NCBI RefSeq assembly: GCF_900142135.1
Contig: NZ_FQZU01000048.1
Span: forward strand, 1 to 39,097
Length of the DNA: 39,097 nt
Source of the DNA: Desulfatibacillum alkenivorans DSM 16219
GTDB taxonomy: Bacteria; Desulfobacterota; Desulfobacteria; Desulfobacterales; Desulfatibacillaceae
Direction of reading: 5' to 3'
Positions within the stretch are counted from its first letter, which is position 1. Each line of letters begins with the position of its first letter. Shown piece after piece: positions 10,114 through 18,040 of the stretch. The position numbers were made by a program, and so were the translations under genes. The notes under the pieces are model-generated. The model did no database searches. It was not told where the DNA came from and saw only the letters and a list, made by a program, of their open reading frames with translations.

Positions 10114-10206
10114 TGGCGGAGAGAGAGGGATTCGAACCCTCGGTGCAGGTTTCCCCGCACACTCGCTTAGCAGGCGAGCGCCTTCAGCCAGCTCGGCCAT
10201 CTCTCC
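10114..10206 (-). tRNA. serX: tRNA-Ser(GCU)
   Basis: This 93-base class II tRNA has acceptor stem GGAGAGA paired with TCTCTCC, discriminator G and an encoded CCA. The D-arm region reads TGGCCGAG, and the anticodon arm is CTCGC-CTGCTAA-GCGAG with anticodon GCT. There is a long variable arm (GTGCGGGGAAACCTGCAC) and the T-arm GAGGG-TTCGAAT-CCCTC. It decodes AGC and AGU. Its 3' end points toward the integrase remnant and the cas operon, as expected for an attachment site. No second copy of the 3' end is visible in the window. Confidence 0.96.
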
Positions 10207-10720
10207 GCAAGATATGTTGTGGGGGCGAAAAGCCCCGTGCAAAGCGGTTCTTTGGATGTCAATTCCCAGGGATGGGCGTCCGCCTTGCAAAGATGCTCCC
10301 CCTTATGCATCATCCCGGCGGTTTTTGCAAGGGGTTTCTTAATCTTTTCTAACATGTTGCAGGAAACCGGGGAAATGGCAGGCGAATCCTCCTGCGCGGT
10401 TCCTAAAAGAGGACCGCGGCCGGGCTCAAAGGCCCCATGGTTTCGGCGGGAATAATGCATAATTTCGGGCTGGGGAACCCGGCGGTTGGCAGCGAGGGGA
10501 CCTCGCAACTACGAGTGCGGGGACCGCGCAGCTACGGTAAAACGGTTTCGAACCGGGGTTTCCGCCCGCCATGCGTCCCTGCTTTCAACCATCATTGCGG
10601 GGCGCACCTTGTGTTGCTAAAGCAACCCAGACAGCAAACCACGCTGCCTGGGGCGCCCAAAACAAACGGCAAAGGCTTCGCCGTTGCATTTCCTATTGAA
10701 TCAGGCCTTGCAGAACGAGC
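10207..10720. other. Intergenic region with tandem hairpins, no gene seen
   Basis: There is no convincing coding frame over 514 bases. Read on the plus strand it has several compact hairpins: CGGG/CCCG around a GGGGA-bearing loop (about 10466-10482), GCGAGG-GGA-CCTCGC (10492-10506), GUGCGG-GGA-CCGCGC (10515-10529), CGGTT-TCG-AACCG (10543-10555) and a 10-bp stem with one mismatch (10626-10652). An AACGGC/GCCGTT hairpin near 10666-10686 may end the GAK operon transcript from the right. The clustered stem-loops could belong to a structured RNA; see findings. Confidence 0.4.
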
Positions 10721-11089
10721 CTATTCCTCTACCTTTTCTTCTCCCGGAGCTTCGGATTTCTCCTTCGCCTCCTGGACTTCCTCTTCAGCTTCCTCTCCTT
10801 CCGGTTCTTCCTCGATCTCCGGCTCTTCCGAAGAAATCACAAGGGATTCCCCACCGTCCACGGGGCCTAAAGCTCTCCAGGAAAGCTCCAGGCTGAACTT
10901 GTTTTTATCCTTTTTGGCTTTTGCCTCCACTTCCACAAAAACCTGCTCCGGCGGGGTCAGGGTGACGAACTCGTCTCCCTTGGCCACGACAATTTTTCCC
11001 TCCTTGAAGCTGGCGGCGAGGTCTTCCAGATAGGCTGCGACCTTTTCCAGTTCCATGGTCTGGCTTTGCGAAACTTTGTTACCGCTCAT
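10721..11089 (-). CDS. Amphi-Trp domain protein with acidic tail (GAK locus)
   Basis: The 122-residue product starts with a helical MELEKVAAYLEDLAASFKEGKIVV segment, then short strands with alternating charge (FVEVEAKAKKDKNKFSLELSWRAL). This is the pattern of the small amphi-Trp domain, named for an amphipathic segment ending in a conserved Trp (LELSW). Residues 83-122 form a very acidic tail (EEPEIEEEPEGEEAEEE), absent from the second amphi-Trp protein of this locus. It is the last gene of the GAK operon, after an AAGGAGG site. The molecular role of amphi-Trp proteins is unknown; they may be carrier or adaptor proteins for the neighbouring kinase and ligase (inference). Confidence 0.8.
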   Translation of the reverse strand: MSGNKVSQSQTMELEKVAAYLEDLAASFKEGKIVVAKGDEFVTLTPPEQVFVEVEAKAKKDKNKFSLELSWRALGPVDGGESLVISSEEPEIEEEPEGEEAEEEVQEAKEKSEAPGEEKVEE

Positions 11090-11115
11090 AGGTTCTTCCT
11101 CCTTACAGGCCCAAA

Positions 11116-12348
11116 TTACGTTAAGGATAATAGCACCTGCACCAATAGTCCCGGGTCCAGATGCGGCGTGCTTTTCTTATTGGTCATGGGACAGTCGATG
11201 ACCCGGACTCCCAGCTTTTCAAGGGATTCCGCGTCCAAGCCGCCCTGATAACCCGGGTTTGTCGAGTCGATTAAAACATAATGGAGCAAATCCTGGCCCC
11301 TAAGCCGGGGATCGTCCTCCCGCAGCGTTTCCAGCAGGCGCCTTACCTGATCGGCGACGGTCATGCCCAGGGCTTCGGGATCTTCGCCCGTGTTTGGGAT
11401 GAATAATTTGGGGCTGGGATTGGCGGCGACGGCCGCGCCCACGCCTTTGGGCAGGAGATTGGCGATGATGCTGGAGTAAAAGCTGCCGATGGGGTAGCAG
11501 ATCATCTCCGCCTGCTCGATGAGATCCCGCACCTTGGCCCGGATAGGGGGCCTGACCTTTTCCGGCTTGGTCAGGCTGTTGGTGAGATACACCCGTTTGA
11601 TGGGCGAGTCGATGGGCTCGGCCGCCTTGCCGGTCAAGAGGTGCTGGCCCACGATCACCCTGCCGTCCTCCAGCTCGCCGGCCAGATGCATATGCTGGTT
11701 GATCACCGGACGCACCAGGCCCCGGACGTTCACAAGCTTGGAAAACAGATAAATGACCGGGTCGAAGTGGCGGCGGTTTTCCAGGTATCCTGCCGTCAGC
11801 ACCAGGTTGCCGATGCTGGCGCCCGAGAGGTTGAAGTCATCCGGCATATGCTGCAAAAATCCGTACAGATAGGTGCGGATGATCTTGCGCATGGGATCGC
11901 CAATGGCCCGCACCAGACGGTTATTGCCCTTGGCCATGTTTTCCAGGCGGGTTTTCAGCCGGGAGTTGTCTTCTTTGGTCGGAAGGCGGTGGGCGAAAAG
12001 CTCGAACACGGCCTGATTGCCGGGATTGTCCTGGTCGGACAGGGCCATAAGCCGATTGCGTACGTCCCCGATGGCGGGCATGTTGAAGGCTTCCCGGAGC
12101 TTGGCAGAACTGCCGCCCGAATCGAAGGGCGTGATGATGTGTGTGGAGTTGTGGGTGTACCGGATGAGCTTTTTGCTGGTCTCCCGCAAGGCTGTTCCGC
12201 CGGAAAAAAAGAGAATTTTCGGCCCCAGGTCCGGGGCTCTTTCCAGCCTGGCCAGCTTGGTCCTGTCCGGCAGCAGAACGGATTTGGCGACTTCCACTCT
12301 TTTCGGCGGCGGCTCTTTTGATTTTTTCCGCAAGGATCTTGGGGCCAT
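11116..12348 (-). CDS. GAK system CofD-like protein
   Basis: The 410-residue protein has a Rossmann-like CofD/YvcK-type fold. The N-terminal ILFFSGGTALRETSKKL is followed by THIITPFDSGGSSAKLREAFNMPAIGDVRNRL, the conserved sugar-phosphate/nucleotide-binding signature. NPGYQGGLD and the IDCPMTNKKS end segment complete the domain. CofD proper transfers a phospholactyl group in F420 synthesis, and YvcK/GlmR binds UDP-sugars; this branch is the one tied to GAK loci. It is therefore better viewed as a ligand-binding or transferase partner of the GAK kinase than as an F420 gene. The ATG at 12348 follows GGAGG, 12 bases after the HprK-like gene. Confidence 0.85.
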   Translation of the reverse strand: MAPRSLRKKSKEPPPKRVEVAKSVLLPDRTKLARLERAPDLGPKILFFSGGTALRETSKKLIRYTHNSTHIITPFDSGGSSAKLREAFNMPAIGDVRNRLMALSDQDNPGNQAVFELFAHRLPTKEDNSRLKTRLENMAKGNNRLVRAIGDPMRKIIRTYLYGFLQHMPDDFNLSGASIGNLVLTAGYLENRRHFDPVIYLFSKLVNVRGLVRPVINQHMHLAGELEDGRVIVGQHLLTGKAAEPIDSPIKRVYLTNSLTKPEKVRPPIRAKVRDLIEQAEMICYPIGSFYSSIIANLLPKGVGAAVAANPSPKLFIPNTGEDPEALGMTVADQVRRLLETLREDDPRLRGQDLLHYVLIDSTNPGYQGGLDAESLEKLGVRVIDCPMTNKKSTPHLDPGLLVQVLLSLT

Positions 12349-12360
12349 GCAATCCTCCGC

Positions 12361-13452
12361 CTACTTTACGTCGCCGGTTTTTAAAAAGCGCATGCCCAGT
12401 TCAGCCGCTTTGGCGAAATCCACGCCCCCGAAAAGCTCGTATACGGCGACCTTTTTCAGACCTTCCACATATACCTCGGCGGGCGGGTCCTTTTCCTCAT
12501 CCCCCTGGGGAGGGAGGTAGAACAGGCCCGTGGTTTTCATGAAGGCGGCCAGCAGGTCCCGGCGTTCGTCCGGATTCACCCTGCGGATTTCCATGGGCTC
12601 GCCCGAATGGGTCCAGTGGAGGATGAAAAGGCCGTTCATGGGCGCGGACAGATGGAATTTTCCCGGGCCGAAGCATTCATCGATATGGGCGTCGTATTTA
12701 TGCTCCAGATCCCATAACTCCTTTGTAGGGAGCTTGGAGAATCTCTCTTTGTCTTCGGCCGGCATGACCGAAGCCAGATCGGGGTTGTTCAGGGCCGTGC
12801 CGGGGTTGATCCGGGGCAGTTTGGCCACGCCGTACATGAGCGTTTCGTCCGCCTTGTTTTCCACCATCAGGCGGTCGTTGGATACAAAATGCGCGCCCAA
12901 ACTCATGATGTGCAAGGCCAGGGTGGACTTGCCCGCGCCGGAAAATCCGGCCAGGGCCAGGCCTTTATCCTCAAAGGAAACCCCGGCGGCGTGTCCCAGC
13001 AGGCAGCCTTTTTCCAAATGCCACTGGATATGCCGGTTGTTGATGAAATTGATGATCTGGTTGGAGTTTTTCACGCACGGCCCCACGGCCAGATGATAAT
13101 CGCCGCCGAACAGGAACGTCATGCCGGTGATGAGCTTTCTTACGGCCCGGCCGCCCTTAAGGTTCACCCAGGCTTCCTTGATCTTGGTCTTGCCCGGGTC
13201 CGGGGTTTTCCTGGTCCAGTCCCAGTCCAGGTTCAGGGGCTCGGTTTCAAAGGCGTGCACGGTTACGTGGGACTCCTGGGCCTGGGCGACGAAAGGCCCG
13301 TAATAATCTGCAAGGTCGTCCACCAGTTCCTTGCTGTTGGTTTTCAGGCGGACTTTCCAGGACTCAAACTGCAAATGCAGTTCGTGCGCCGGCGGATAAT
13401 CCTGCATCAAGTGTTGGGCTGCTTGATCCAGATCAAGAGGGAATACGCTCAT
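12361..13452 (-). CDS. HprK-related kinase B (GAK system)
   Basis: The 363-residue protein resembles the catalytic domain of HPr kinase/phosphorylase. It has GHAAGVSFEDKGLALAGFSGAGKSTLALHIM, with the P-loop GFSGAGKST at 169-177 and a preceding His154 as in HprK. A VSNDRLMV segment at 190-197 matches the LVADD motif. HPr kinases phosphorylate a Ser on a small protein partner. No HPr is encoded here, so an amphi-Trp or XXXCH protein is a possible substrate (inference). It is 3 bases after the ATP-grasp stop, in a rigid gene order with the CofD-like and ATP-grasp genes. Confidence 0.88.
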   Translation of the reverse strand: MSVFPLDLDQAAQHLMQDYPPAHELHLQFESWKVRLKTNSKELVDDLADYYGPFVAQAQESHVTVHAFETEPLNLDWDWTRKTPDPGKTKIKEAWVNLKGGRAVRKLITGMTFLFGGDYHLAVGPCVKNSNQIINFINNRHIQWHLEKGCLLGHAAGVSFEDKGLALAGFSGAGKSTLALHIMSLGAHFVSNDRLMVENKADETLMYGVAKLPRINPGTALNNPDLASVMPAEDKERFSKLPTKELWDLEHKYDAHIDECFGPGKFHLSAPMNGLFILHWTHSGEPMEIRRVNPDERRDLLAAFMKTTGLFYLPPQGDEEKDPPAEVYVEGLKKVAVYELFGGVDFAKAAELGMRFLKTGDVK

Positions 13453-13455
13453 GGT

Positions 13456-14322
13456 TTATAACCTTTTCAGGACGAAATCCACATAAAGAGAGGCGGCGTC
13501 CATGCCGCAGGCTTCCTGAATTCCCCGGAATCCGCCAAAGGCGGAAACCTCGAAAACCATGGGGCCGTCCGGGGTCAGGGCCACGTCCACGCAGGTGAAG
13601 TCCAGGCCGAAGGGCTCCTGAGCTTTCTTGGCCAGGGCGATCACGCCGTCCGAAGGAGTGAACGCGCCGTATTTGCCGCCCGAGGCCGTGGTGGTGTTCC
13701 ATTCGCCTATCTGTTTGCGGCGGGCGTAGGTGGTCAAATATTCTCCGCCCAAAAAAACCAGGCCCAGGTCCTGGGGGCCCAGGTCGATGGTTTTTTGGAT
13801 GTACATGGTTTTATGATTGGACCGGTATTCTGCGATTTTTTCCCTGGCGCCCTCCCCGGCGGAGATGACGGTCATGCCCCGGGCCTTGGAGGTGTACAAC
13901 GGCTTGAACACGGCTTCCTCGTATTTTTCCACCGCGGTCAGGGCTTGGTCCACGCTTTCCGTAATGGTGGTCGGCGGCATGGGAATGCCGGCCAGGCGAA
14001 GGCCCACGGTGCAGCTCAGGCGATCCAGCACCCGCATGATGTTTTCCGGTGCGCTGAACATGGGCAGGCCCTGGCGGTTTAAAAAACGCAGGGTTTCCAG
14101 GCGGTCCATGAGGTCCGGCGAATAACGGGCGCCGATTTTCTTGATGATCAAAGCGTCCAGCTCCCGTAAATCCAGGCCGTTCAAATAAGCGGTTTCCGCG
14201 TCCAGGTCCAGGCGGACCTTGTCCATCTCCACCAGCAGACCGTAGCCTGTGCGCTTTTCCACGGTTTCCGCCAGCAGTTCCGATGACCAGCCGCCTTTGA
14301 CTCCCACTACTCCTATTTTCAA
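13456..14322 (-). CDS. GAK system ATP-grasp enzyme (RimK-like)
   Basis: The 288-residue protein has an ATP-grasp ligase fold. Lys140 in VFKPLYTSKARGM is the likely ATP-binding lysine with the following loop. Asp246 in CVDVALTPDGP and Glu258 in MVFEVSAFGGFRG are the magnesium-binding positions typical of the RimK/carboxylate-amine ligase branch. Such enzymes activate a carboxylate as an acyl phosphate and join it to an amine, often at a peptide C-terminus. The substrate is unknown; a neighbour's tail is one idea. It lies between the PhoU-kinase fusion and the HprK-related kinase in one operon. Confidence 0.88.
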   Translation of the reverse strand: MKIGVVGVKGGWSSELLAETVEKRTGYGLLVEMDKVRLDLDAETAYLNGLDLRELDALIIKKIGARYSPDLMDRLETLRFLNRQGLPMFSAPENIMRVLDRLSCTVGLRLAGIPMPPTTITESVDQALTAVEKYEEAVFKPLYTSKARGMTVISAGEGAREKIAEYRSNHKTMYIQKTIDLGPQDLGLVFLGGEYLTTYARRKQIGEWNTTTASGGKYGAFTPSDGVIALAKKAQEPFGLDFTCVDVALTPDGPMVFEVSAFGGFRGIQEACGMDAASLYVDFVLKRL

Positions 14323-14350
14323 AACAACGTCTCCGAACTATCTTAAGTAA

Positions 14351-15994
14351 TTAGTAAAAAAGAATGTCCATGGGCAGCGAAAACTCCTCCCAATGGCCTT
14401 TTTGGACCGTCAGCTTTTCCATGAGAAAGTGCGCCCTTAAAAACATTTCCTTGGCGAATTTGGCGTGCAGCTCAAACCGGGTGGACGTCAGGAACGAGCG
14501 GGCCAGGGCCAGGGCCATGCGGGCCTGGAAGGTTGCGTCGCCCTGGTCTTCGGCGAAGGATTTGAAGAACTCGTAAAAATCCTCGATGATGCCGTTCAAG
14601 CGGCTGCGCAGGGCTTCCTCAAAAACCGGCATCCTGAAATTGGAAAGCAAAAAGACCGACGCGTCCTGGATGTAGTCGTACCGCCGGGACCGGTATACGT
14701 CAATATAGTGGATCTTTTGGGTGTTTGGGTTGAACACCATGTTGTTGACGTTGAAGTCGCCGTGAATGAACACGGAAAACGGCGCCGGGATTTGCTTTTC
14801 GATTTCCTCGCAGTGCTGAATCAGGTCCTGGGTGGATTCCACCACCTTGCCGCCGATGGTCCTGGTGTGCCGGAAAAAATCCGGGTGCATCTGGAGGATG
14901 GAATCCATGCGCTCCGCCACTTGCGCCATGTAGCTCAGGGTGACTTTGCCGGACTCCTTGGTGGAGGTCCAGACCCTGCCTATGGTCTCCCGCAGCTTTT
15001 CCGCAGCCGTCTCCAACAGGTTGGTGTCTGCCCCCAGGATGATTTCGTCCAGGGAGCTGCCCGAGAGAAATTCCACCAGCAGGCAGGCTTTGTCCTCTTC
15101 CTCGCTGTAATTGTACACGTGGGGAACCAGGCCGGGGGCCAGCTTTTCCCAATGCTCCAGATTGGCCTTTTCCCGGGCTATTTTCGCCTTGACGCCTTCC
15201 TTGTACAACCTGCCGGTTTCCTCGGCGCCCTTGGGGTCGTCTTTGGGCGCCACCCGGCCCATATGGCAGCCGGAACGCGTTCCCCATATGCCCTGAAAGT
15301 CCACGTCCTTCATGTTTTGGGCGAAGCCCGTATCGGACAGGCTTTTGTTCAGGGATTCAAACTGGTCGATTTTGATTTTTTCGCCCAGGATGCCGAAAAT
15401 AATGGCCTCGCCGATGTTCAGCAGGGAGTCGCCGATGCGTTCCAGATAGCGCAGGATAAAAAGCAGGGTGATGTGGTTTTCCACCTCCCGGCCTTCCCGC
15501 AAATTTTCCATGATCCGGTCGAACCCCCTTTTGTACAACTGGTCCATGCGCATTTCCGACCGGCAGATTTCCACGGCGCCGGCCATGTCCTGGGTTTGCA
15601 TCACGGGCAGGATGCGGGCCAGGCTTTGCTGGGCTTCGAAAAAGAGGTCCATGTACTCCGCCTGAGTGATAAAGGAGGTATCCGAAAGATAGTTGGTCTG
15701 TCTGGCCACGTTCACGCAAAAATCCGCTATGCGCTCCAGGTTGACGCAGATTTTCTGCATGGCCTGGCACAGGTTGACCTGCTTGATTTGCAGGGACCGG
15801 TCCGTGTGGATTTTGGCGAAGCACTTGTTTTCGATAAGCGTCTTCAGGTGGTCGATGTAGTCGTCCTTATCCACTATCCTGCGATACTGGGAGTGGTCCG
15901 GGCCCGCCAGATAGCGGAAGGTCCTCTGGAGTTGGGACTGCACTTCAACCACAAGGAACTGAAAATTTTCTTCCAGGCCTTCAAATTGGATCAT
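14351..15994 (-). CDS. PhoU-domain / aminoglycoside-phosphotransferase-like kinase fusion
   Basis: The 547-residue protein has two parts. Residues about 1-215 are all-helical with PhoU-like repeats (CVNLERIADFCVNVARQ and RYLERIGDSLLNIGEAI), the motif of PhoU metal-binding helical bundles. The rest is an APH-like kinase: CLLVEFLSGSSLDEIIL, the catalytic FIHGDFNVNNMVF (Brenner HGDxxxxN) and YIDVYRSRRYD as the magnesium-binding Asp. It probably phosphorylates a small molecule or protein, with the PhoU part as a sensor or scaffold (inference). It lies inside the GAK operon, 28 bases before the ATP-grasp gene. The ribosome site is weak. Confidence 0.82.
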   Translation of the reverse strand: MIQFEGLEENFQFLVVEVQSQLQRTFRYLAGPDHSQYRRIVDKDDYIDHLKTLIENKCFAKIHTDRSLQIKQVNLCQAMQKICVNLERIADFCVNVARQTNYLSDTSFITQAEYMDLFFEAQQSLARILPVMQTQDMAGAVEICRSEMRMDQLYKRGFDRIMENLREGREVENHITLLFILRYLERIGDSLLNIGEAIIFGILGEKIKIDQFESLNKSLSDTGFAQNMKDVDFQGIWGTRSGCHMGRVAPKDDPKGAEETGRLYKEGVKAKIAREKANLEHWEKLAPGLVPHVYNYSEEEDKACLLVEFLSGSSLDEIILGADTNLLETAAEKLRETIGRVWTSTKESGKVTLSYMAQVAERMDSILQMHPDFFRHTRTIGGKVVESTQDLIQHCEEIEKQIPAPFSVFIHGDFNVNNMVFNPNTQKIHYIDVYRSRRYDYIQDASVFLLSNFRMPVFEEALRSRLNGIIEDFYEFFKSFAEDQGDATFQARMALALARSFLTSTRFELHAKFAKEMFLRAHFLMEKLTVQKGHWEEFSLPMDILFY

Positions 15995-16021
15995 GGAATC
16001 ACGCCAACGCCCTTTTTCGCA

Positions 16022-16294
16022 TTAGGTATTGATGACAATGGGGTCTTTATCCAAGGGATCCCCTTTGTCGGAATTCTTCCAGGAAATCTTCAGCACCAGC
16101 TTGCTGGTGTCTTTTTTCCTCCGGGCTTTCACCTGGAACTTGAGCATGTTGTTGGGTTGGAGCAATATCTCGTCCCCATTGGTGGAAAGCTGGATTTTTT
16201 TGTTTTCGATTCCCTGAATCAGCGATTCCAAAAAATCCTTGATAGTCTGGGAGTCCTGCAACGATTCAAATTCGAATTTTTCTTCAAAGGCCAT
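16022..16294 (-). CDS. Amphi-Trp domain protein, short form (GAK locus)
   Basis: This 90-residue protein starts MAFEEKFEFESLQDSQTIKDF and has a helix-strand pattern followed by FQVKARRKKDTSKLVLKISWKN, the amphipathic strand ending in the conserved Trp of the amphi-Trp family. It lacks the acidic tail of the other amphi-Trp protein. The start has an AAGGAGG site. It lies between the PHP-like gene and the PhoU-kinase fusion. Function is unknown; the repeated pairing of amphi-Trp genes with kinase and ATP-grasp genes suggests a small protein substrate or adaptor (inference). Confidence 0.78.
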   Translation of the reverse strand: MAFEEKFEFESLQDSQTIKDFLESLIQGIENKKIQLSTNGDEILLQPNNMLKFQVKARRKKDTSKLVLKISWKNSDKGDPLDKDPIVINT

Positions 16295-16330
16295 GGCGGC
16301 GCCTCCTTATAGGTATTTCCATGACAAGGC

Positions 16331-17491
16331 TTATGACGTCAGCCGGGCTATGTATTCTTCAATGACCGCGCCCCGGTCCATTTTGGCCAAAATCAATTTC
16401 TTCCGGATGGCAAGATCGTCCCAGGCGGGCTGATACCCGATCTCCCGGGCGGCCTTGGCCTGGTTCTGCGCCTCCGGCGGCTTGATTTTTTCCGACATAT
16501 GGGTGTCGTCGCCCATAAAAATCATCAGACGGCGCGACTGCCTGGACGCCCGATGGTTGGTCTTGTTCACCACGTCGATCAAAAATTCCGTGTATCTGCG
16601 GGATTGGGGGTTCCATACCTCGTACCCGTCCACGTCGTAGTCGGCCAGCAGGATGGGCCAGAACTGCTCGGGATGGGGAATGACGATCCCCCCGCCCAAA
16701 GAGCGAACCTCCTCGATGATCTCCGAAGTGCGATAAAAATACTTGAAAGGAAAATTCAGCTTAACCAGCTTTTTGACTTCCTGCAAAAAGGCCTGGCACC
16801 GGTTGATCCAGGTGTTTCCGTAAACCGGACGCAATCCGTTGAAAAATTCCTTGATCACCTTGTTTTTGATGGAAAAAATCGGAATCTGGTCATAGTTGGC
16901 TTCCAGCAAAATTTTGATCTTCGCCGTTACGATGCGCACGAATTCCACGATGTCCTCGCCGGCGCCCGTTTCTTCAGCTGCTTTGTTCAGGATTTCCTCG
17001 TCAGGCTGGGCTAGGGCTTCGATAAAAGCGAAAAGCTGGCTGGACCGGTATTTGAAAGTATGCTCCAGCATGGACCTGAGCACCGCGGCGTCCTGAACCC
17101 GCTCCTTTTGAAAATGAAGCAAAAGCTGCACCTTCTGGTTGAACCCCGCGCTGTAGCAATCCACTTCCACGCCTGCGTAATCGCCCAAAAACAGCAAGTC
17201 ATTGTGCTGGGTGGGGATGATCAGTTCCTCGTCCTTGTTGGGGAACATGGCGTTCACGCGCCGGACGATCAGGTCCATGGGAATGAACTCAGGGTGCCAA
17301 TGGATGGCCAGGACGTTTTTCTGCCTGGGAAGCACGGTTTGCGGCTGTGTTATGATTCTCTCGGCGTCCTCGGAAATGTCCACGGAAACGACCTTGAAAA
17401 ACAAAGCGCTGTCGTCGTCCGTAACTTCCCTGCTCACCTCGGGGAGGGCGCATTGGCCGCCGGCCCCTTCTTTTGAATAGACTAATTCCAT
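16331..17491 (-). CDS. PHP-like metal-dependent hydrolase candidate (GAK locus)
   Basis: I do not recognise a named family for this 386-residue protein, but the spacing of metal-binding motifs fits a PHP-type phosphoesterase. IHWHPE (His64 and His66) lies near the N-terminus, VEVDCYS (Glu109) follows, then IVIPHPEQ (His273), VDGYEVWNP (Asp288/Glu291) and FMGDDTH (Asp328/Asp329 and His331). PHP proteins hydrolyse phosphate esters such as histidinol phosphate or DNA 3' ends. A helical insert of about 120 residues (about 125-250) separates the two halves. It lies second in the GAK operon. A different metallo-fold cannot be excluded from sequence alone. Confidence 0.6.
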   Translation of the reverse strand: MELVYSKEGAGGQCALPEVSREVTDDDSALFFKVVSVDISEDAERIITQPQTVLPRQKNVLAIHWHPEFIPMDLIVRRVNAMFPNKDEELIIPTQHNDLLFLGDYAGVEVDCYSAGFNQKVQLLLHFQKERVQDAAVLRSMLEHTFKYRSSQLFAFIEALAQPDEEILNKAAEETGAGEDIVEFVRIVTAKIKILLEANYDQIPIFSIKNKVIKEFFNGLRPVYGNTWINRCQAFLQEVKKLVKLNFPFKYFYRTSEIIEEVRSLGGGIVIPHPEQFWPILLADYDVDGYEVWNPQSRRYTEFLIDVVNKTNHRASRQSRRLMIFMGDDTHMSEKIKPPEAQNQAKAAREIGYQPAWDDLAIRKKLILAKMDRGAVIEEYIARLTS

Positions 17492-17515
17492 TGGCTTTTT
17501 GATTTCCTTACCCCT

Positions 17516-18040
17516 TCAGTCGTAGGATTTGTGGCATTCCTTCATTTCCCGGCGCAAATTGTCCACCGCCGTCTTCTGGGCGGTCGCGTCCCCTTTTTCA
17601 TGGGCTTTGGAAAGGGCCTTGCACAAGCCCATGCGCGGCTCAGGATCGGATTCCTTCGGGTGCAGATATTCCATCATGACCCGGTAGTCCTCCACAAAGG
17701 AGTCCAGGGCGTCCTCCGGGATCGGCTCGCCTTGCCGCAGGCTGGCGCCCATGGCCTTGAAGCGGCTTTTCATTCGCTTTTTAAGGGCCTTAAAGTTGAT
17801 TTTGCCTTTTTCAGGAGAAGGCTCCTTCCCTTCCGGAATCGCGTGGATCAATCGGACGCGGACCACCCCTGAAGGCTCCTGGGTCTTGGCCTTGATTTCC
17901 AACCTGGAAAAGGCGTCCGGGTTCAGGGAAAATTCCGGATTCCCGCCCTTTTTTTCCCACGCGTCGGCGAACCGGCGTAAAAAATCCGGCAGATCGCTTT
18001 GCACGATGTCAATCTTTTGTTTGTCTTTTTTTTCGCCCAT
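17516..18040 (-). CDS. GAK system XXXCH protein
   Basis: The 174-residue protein is rich in Lys and Glu and ends DNLRREMKECHKSYD, with the Cys-His pair that names the XXXCH family found in GAK loci. The region before it (RMGLCKALSKAHEKGDATAQKTAVDNLRRE) is helical. The N-terminal half resembles the helix-strand pattern of amphi-Trp proteins (LRRFADAWEKK, then LEIKAKTQEPSGVVRVRLIH). I chose the ATG at 18040, which has an upstream AGGGA and AGGA; the longer start at 18091 has no ribosome site. It is the first gene of the GAK operon and a possible substrate protein (inference). Confidence 0.75.
   Translation of the reverse strand: MGEKKDKQKIDIVQSDLPDFLRRFADAWEKKGGNPEFSLNPDAFSRLEIKAKTQEPSGVVRVRLIHAIPEGKEPSPEKGKINFKALKKRMKSRFKAMGASLRQGEPIPEDALDSFVEDYRVMMEYLHPKESDPEPRMGLCKALSKAHEKGDATAQKTAVDNLRREMKECHKSYD

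Noticed and set aside
11116-12348. CofD-like gene as evidence of F420 synthesis
   Set aside because: The sequence and neighbours belong to the GAK-type branch, and no other F420 gene is present.
14465-16312. 615-residue open frame on the plus strand
   Set aside because: It lies antisense to the PhoU-kinase fusion and the short amphi-Trp gene. It has no recognisable domain and arises from codon bias of the true genes.
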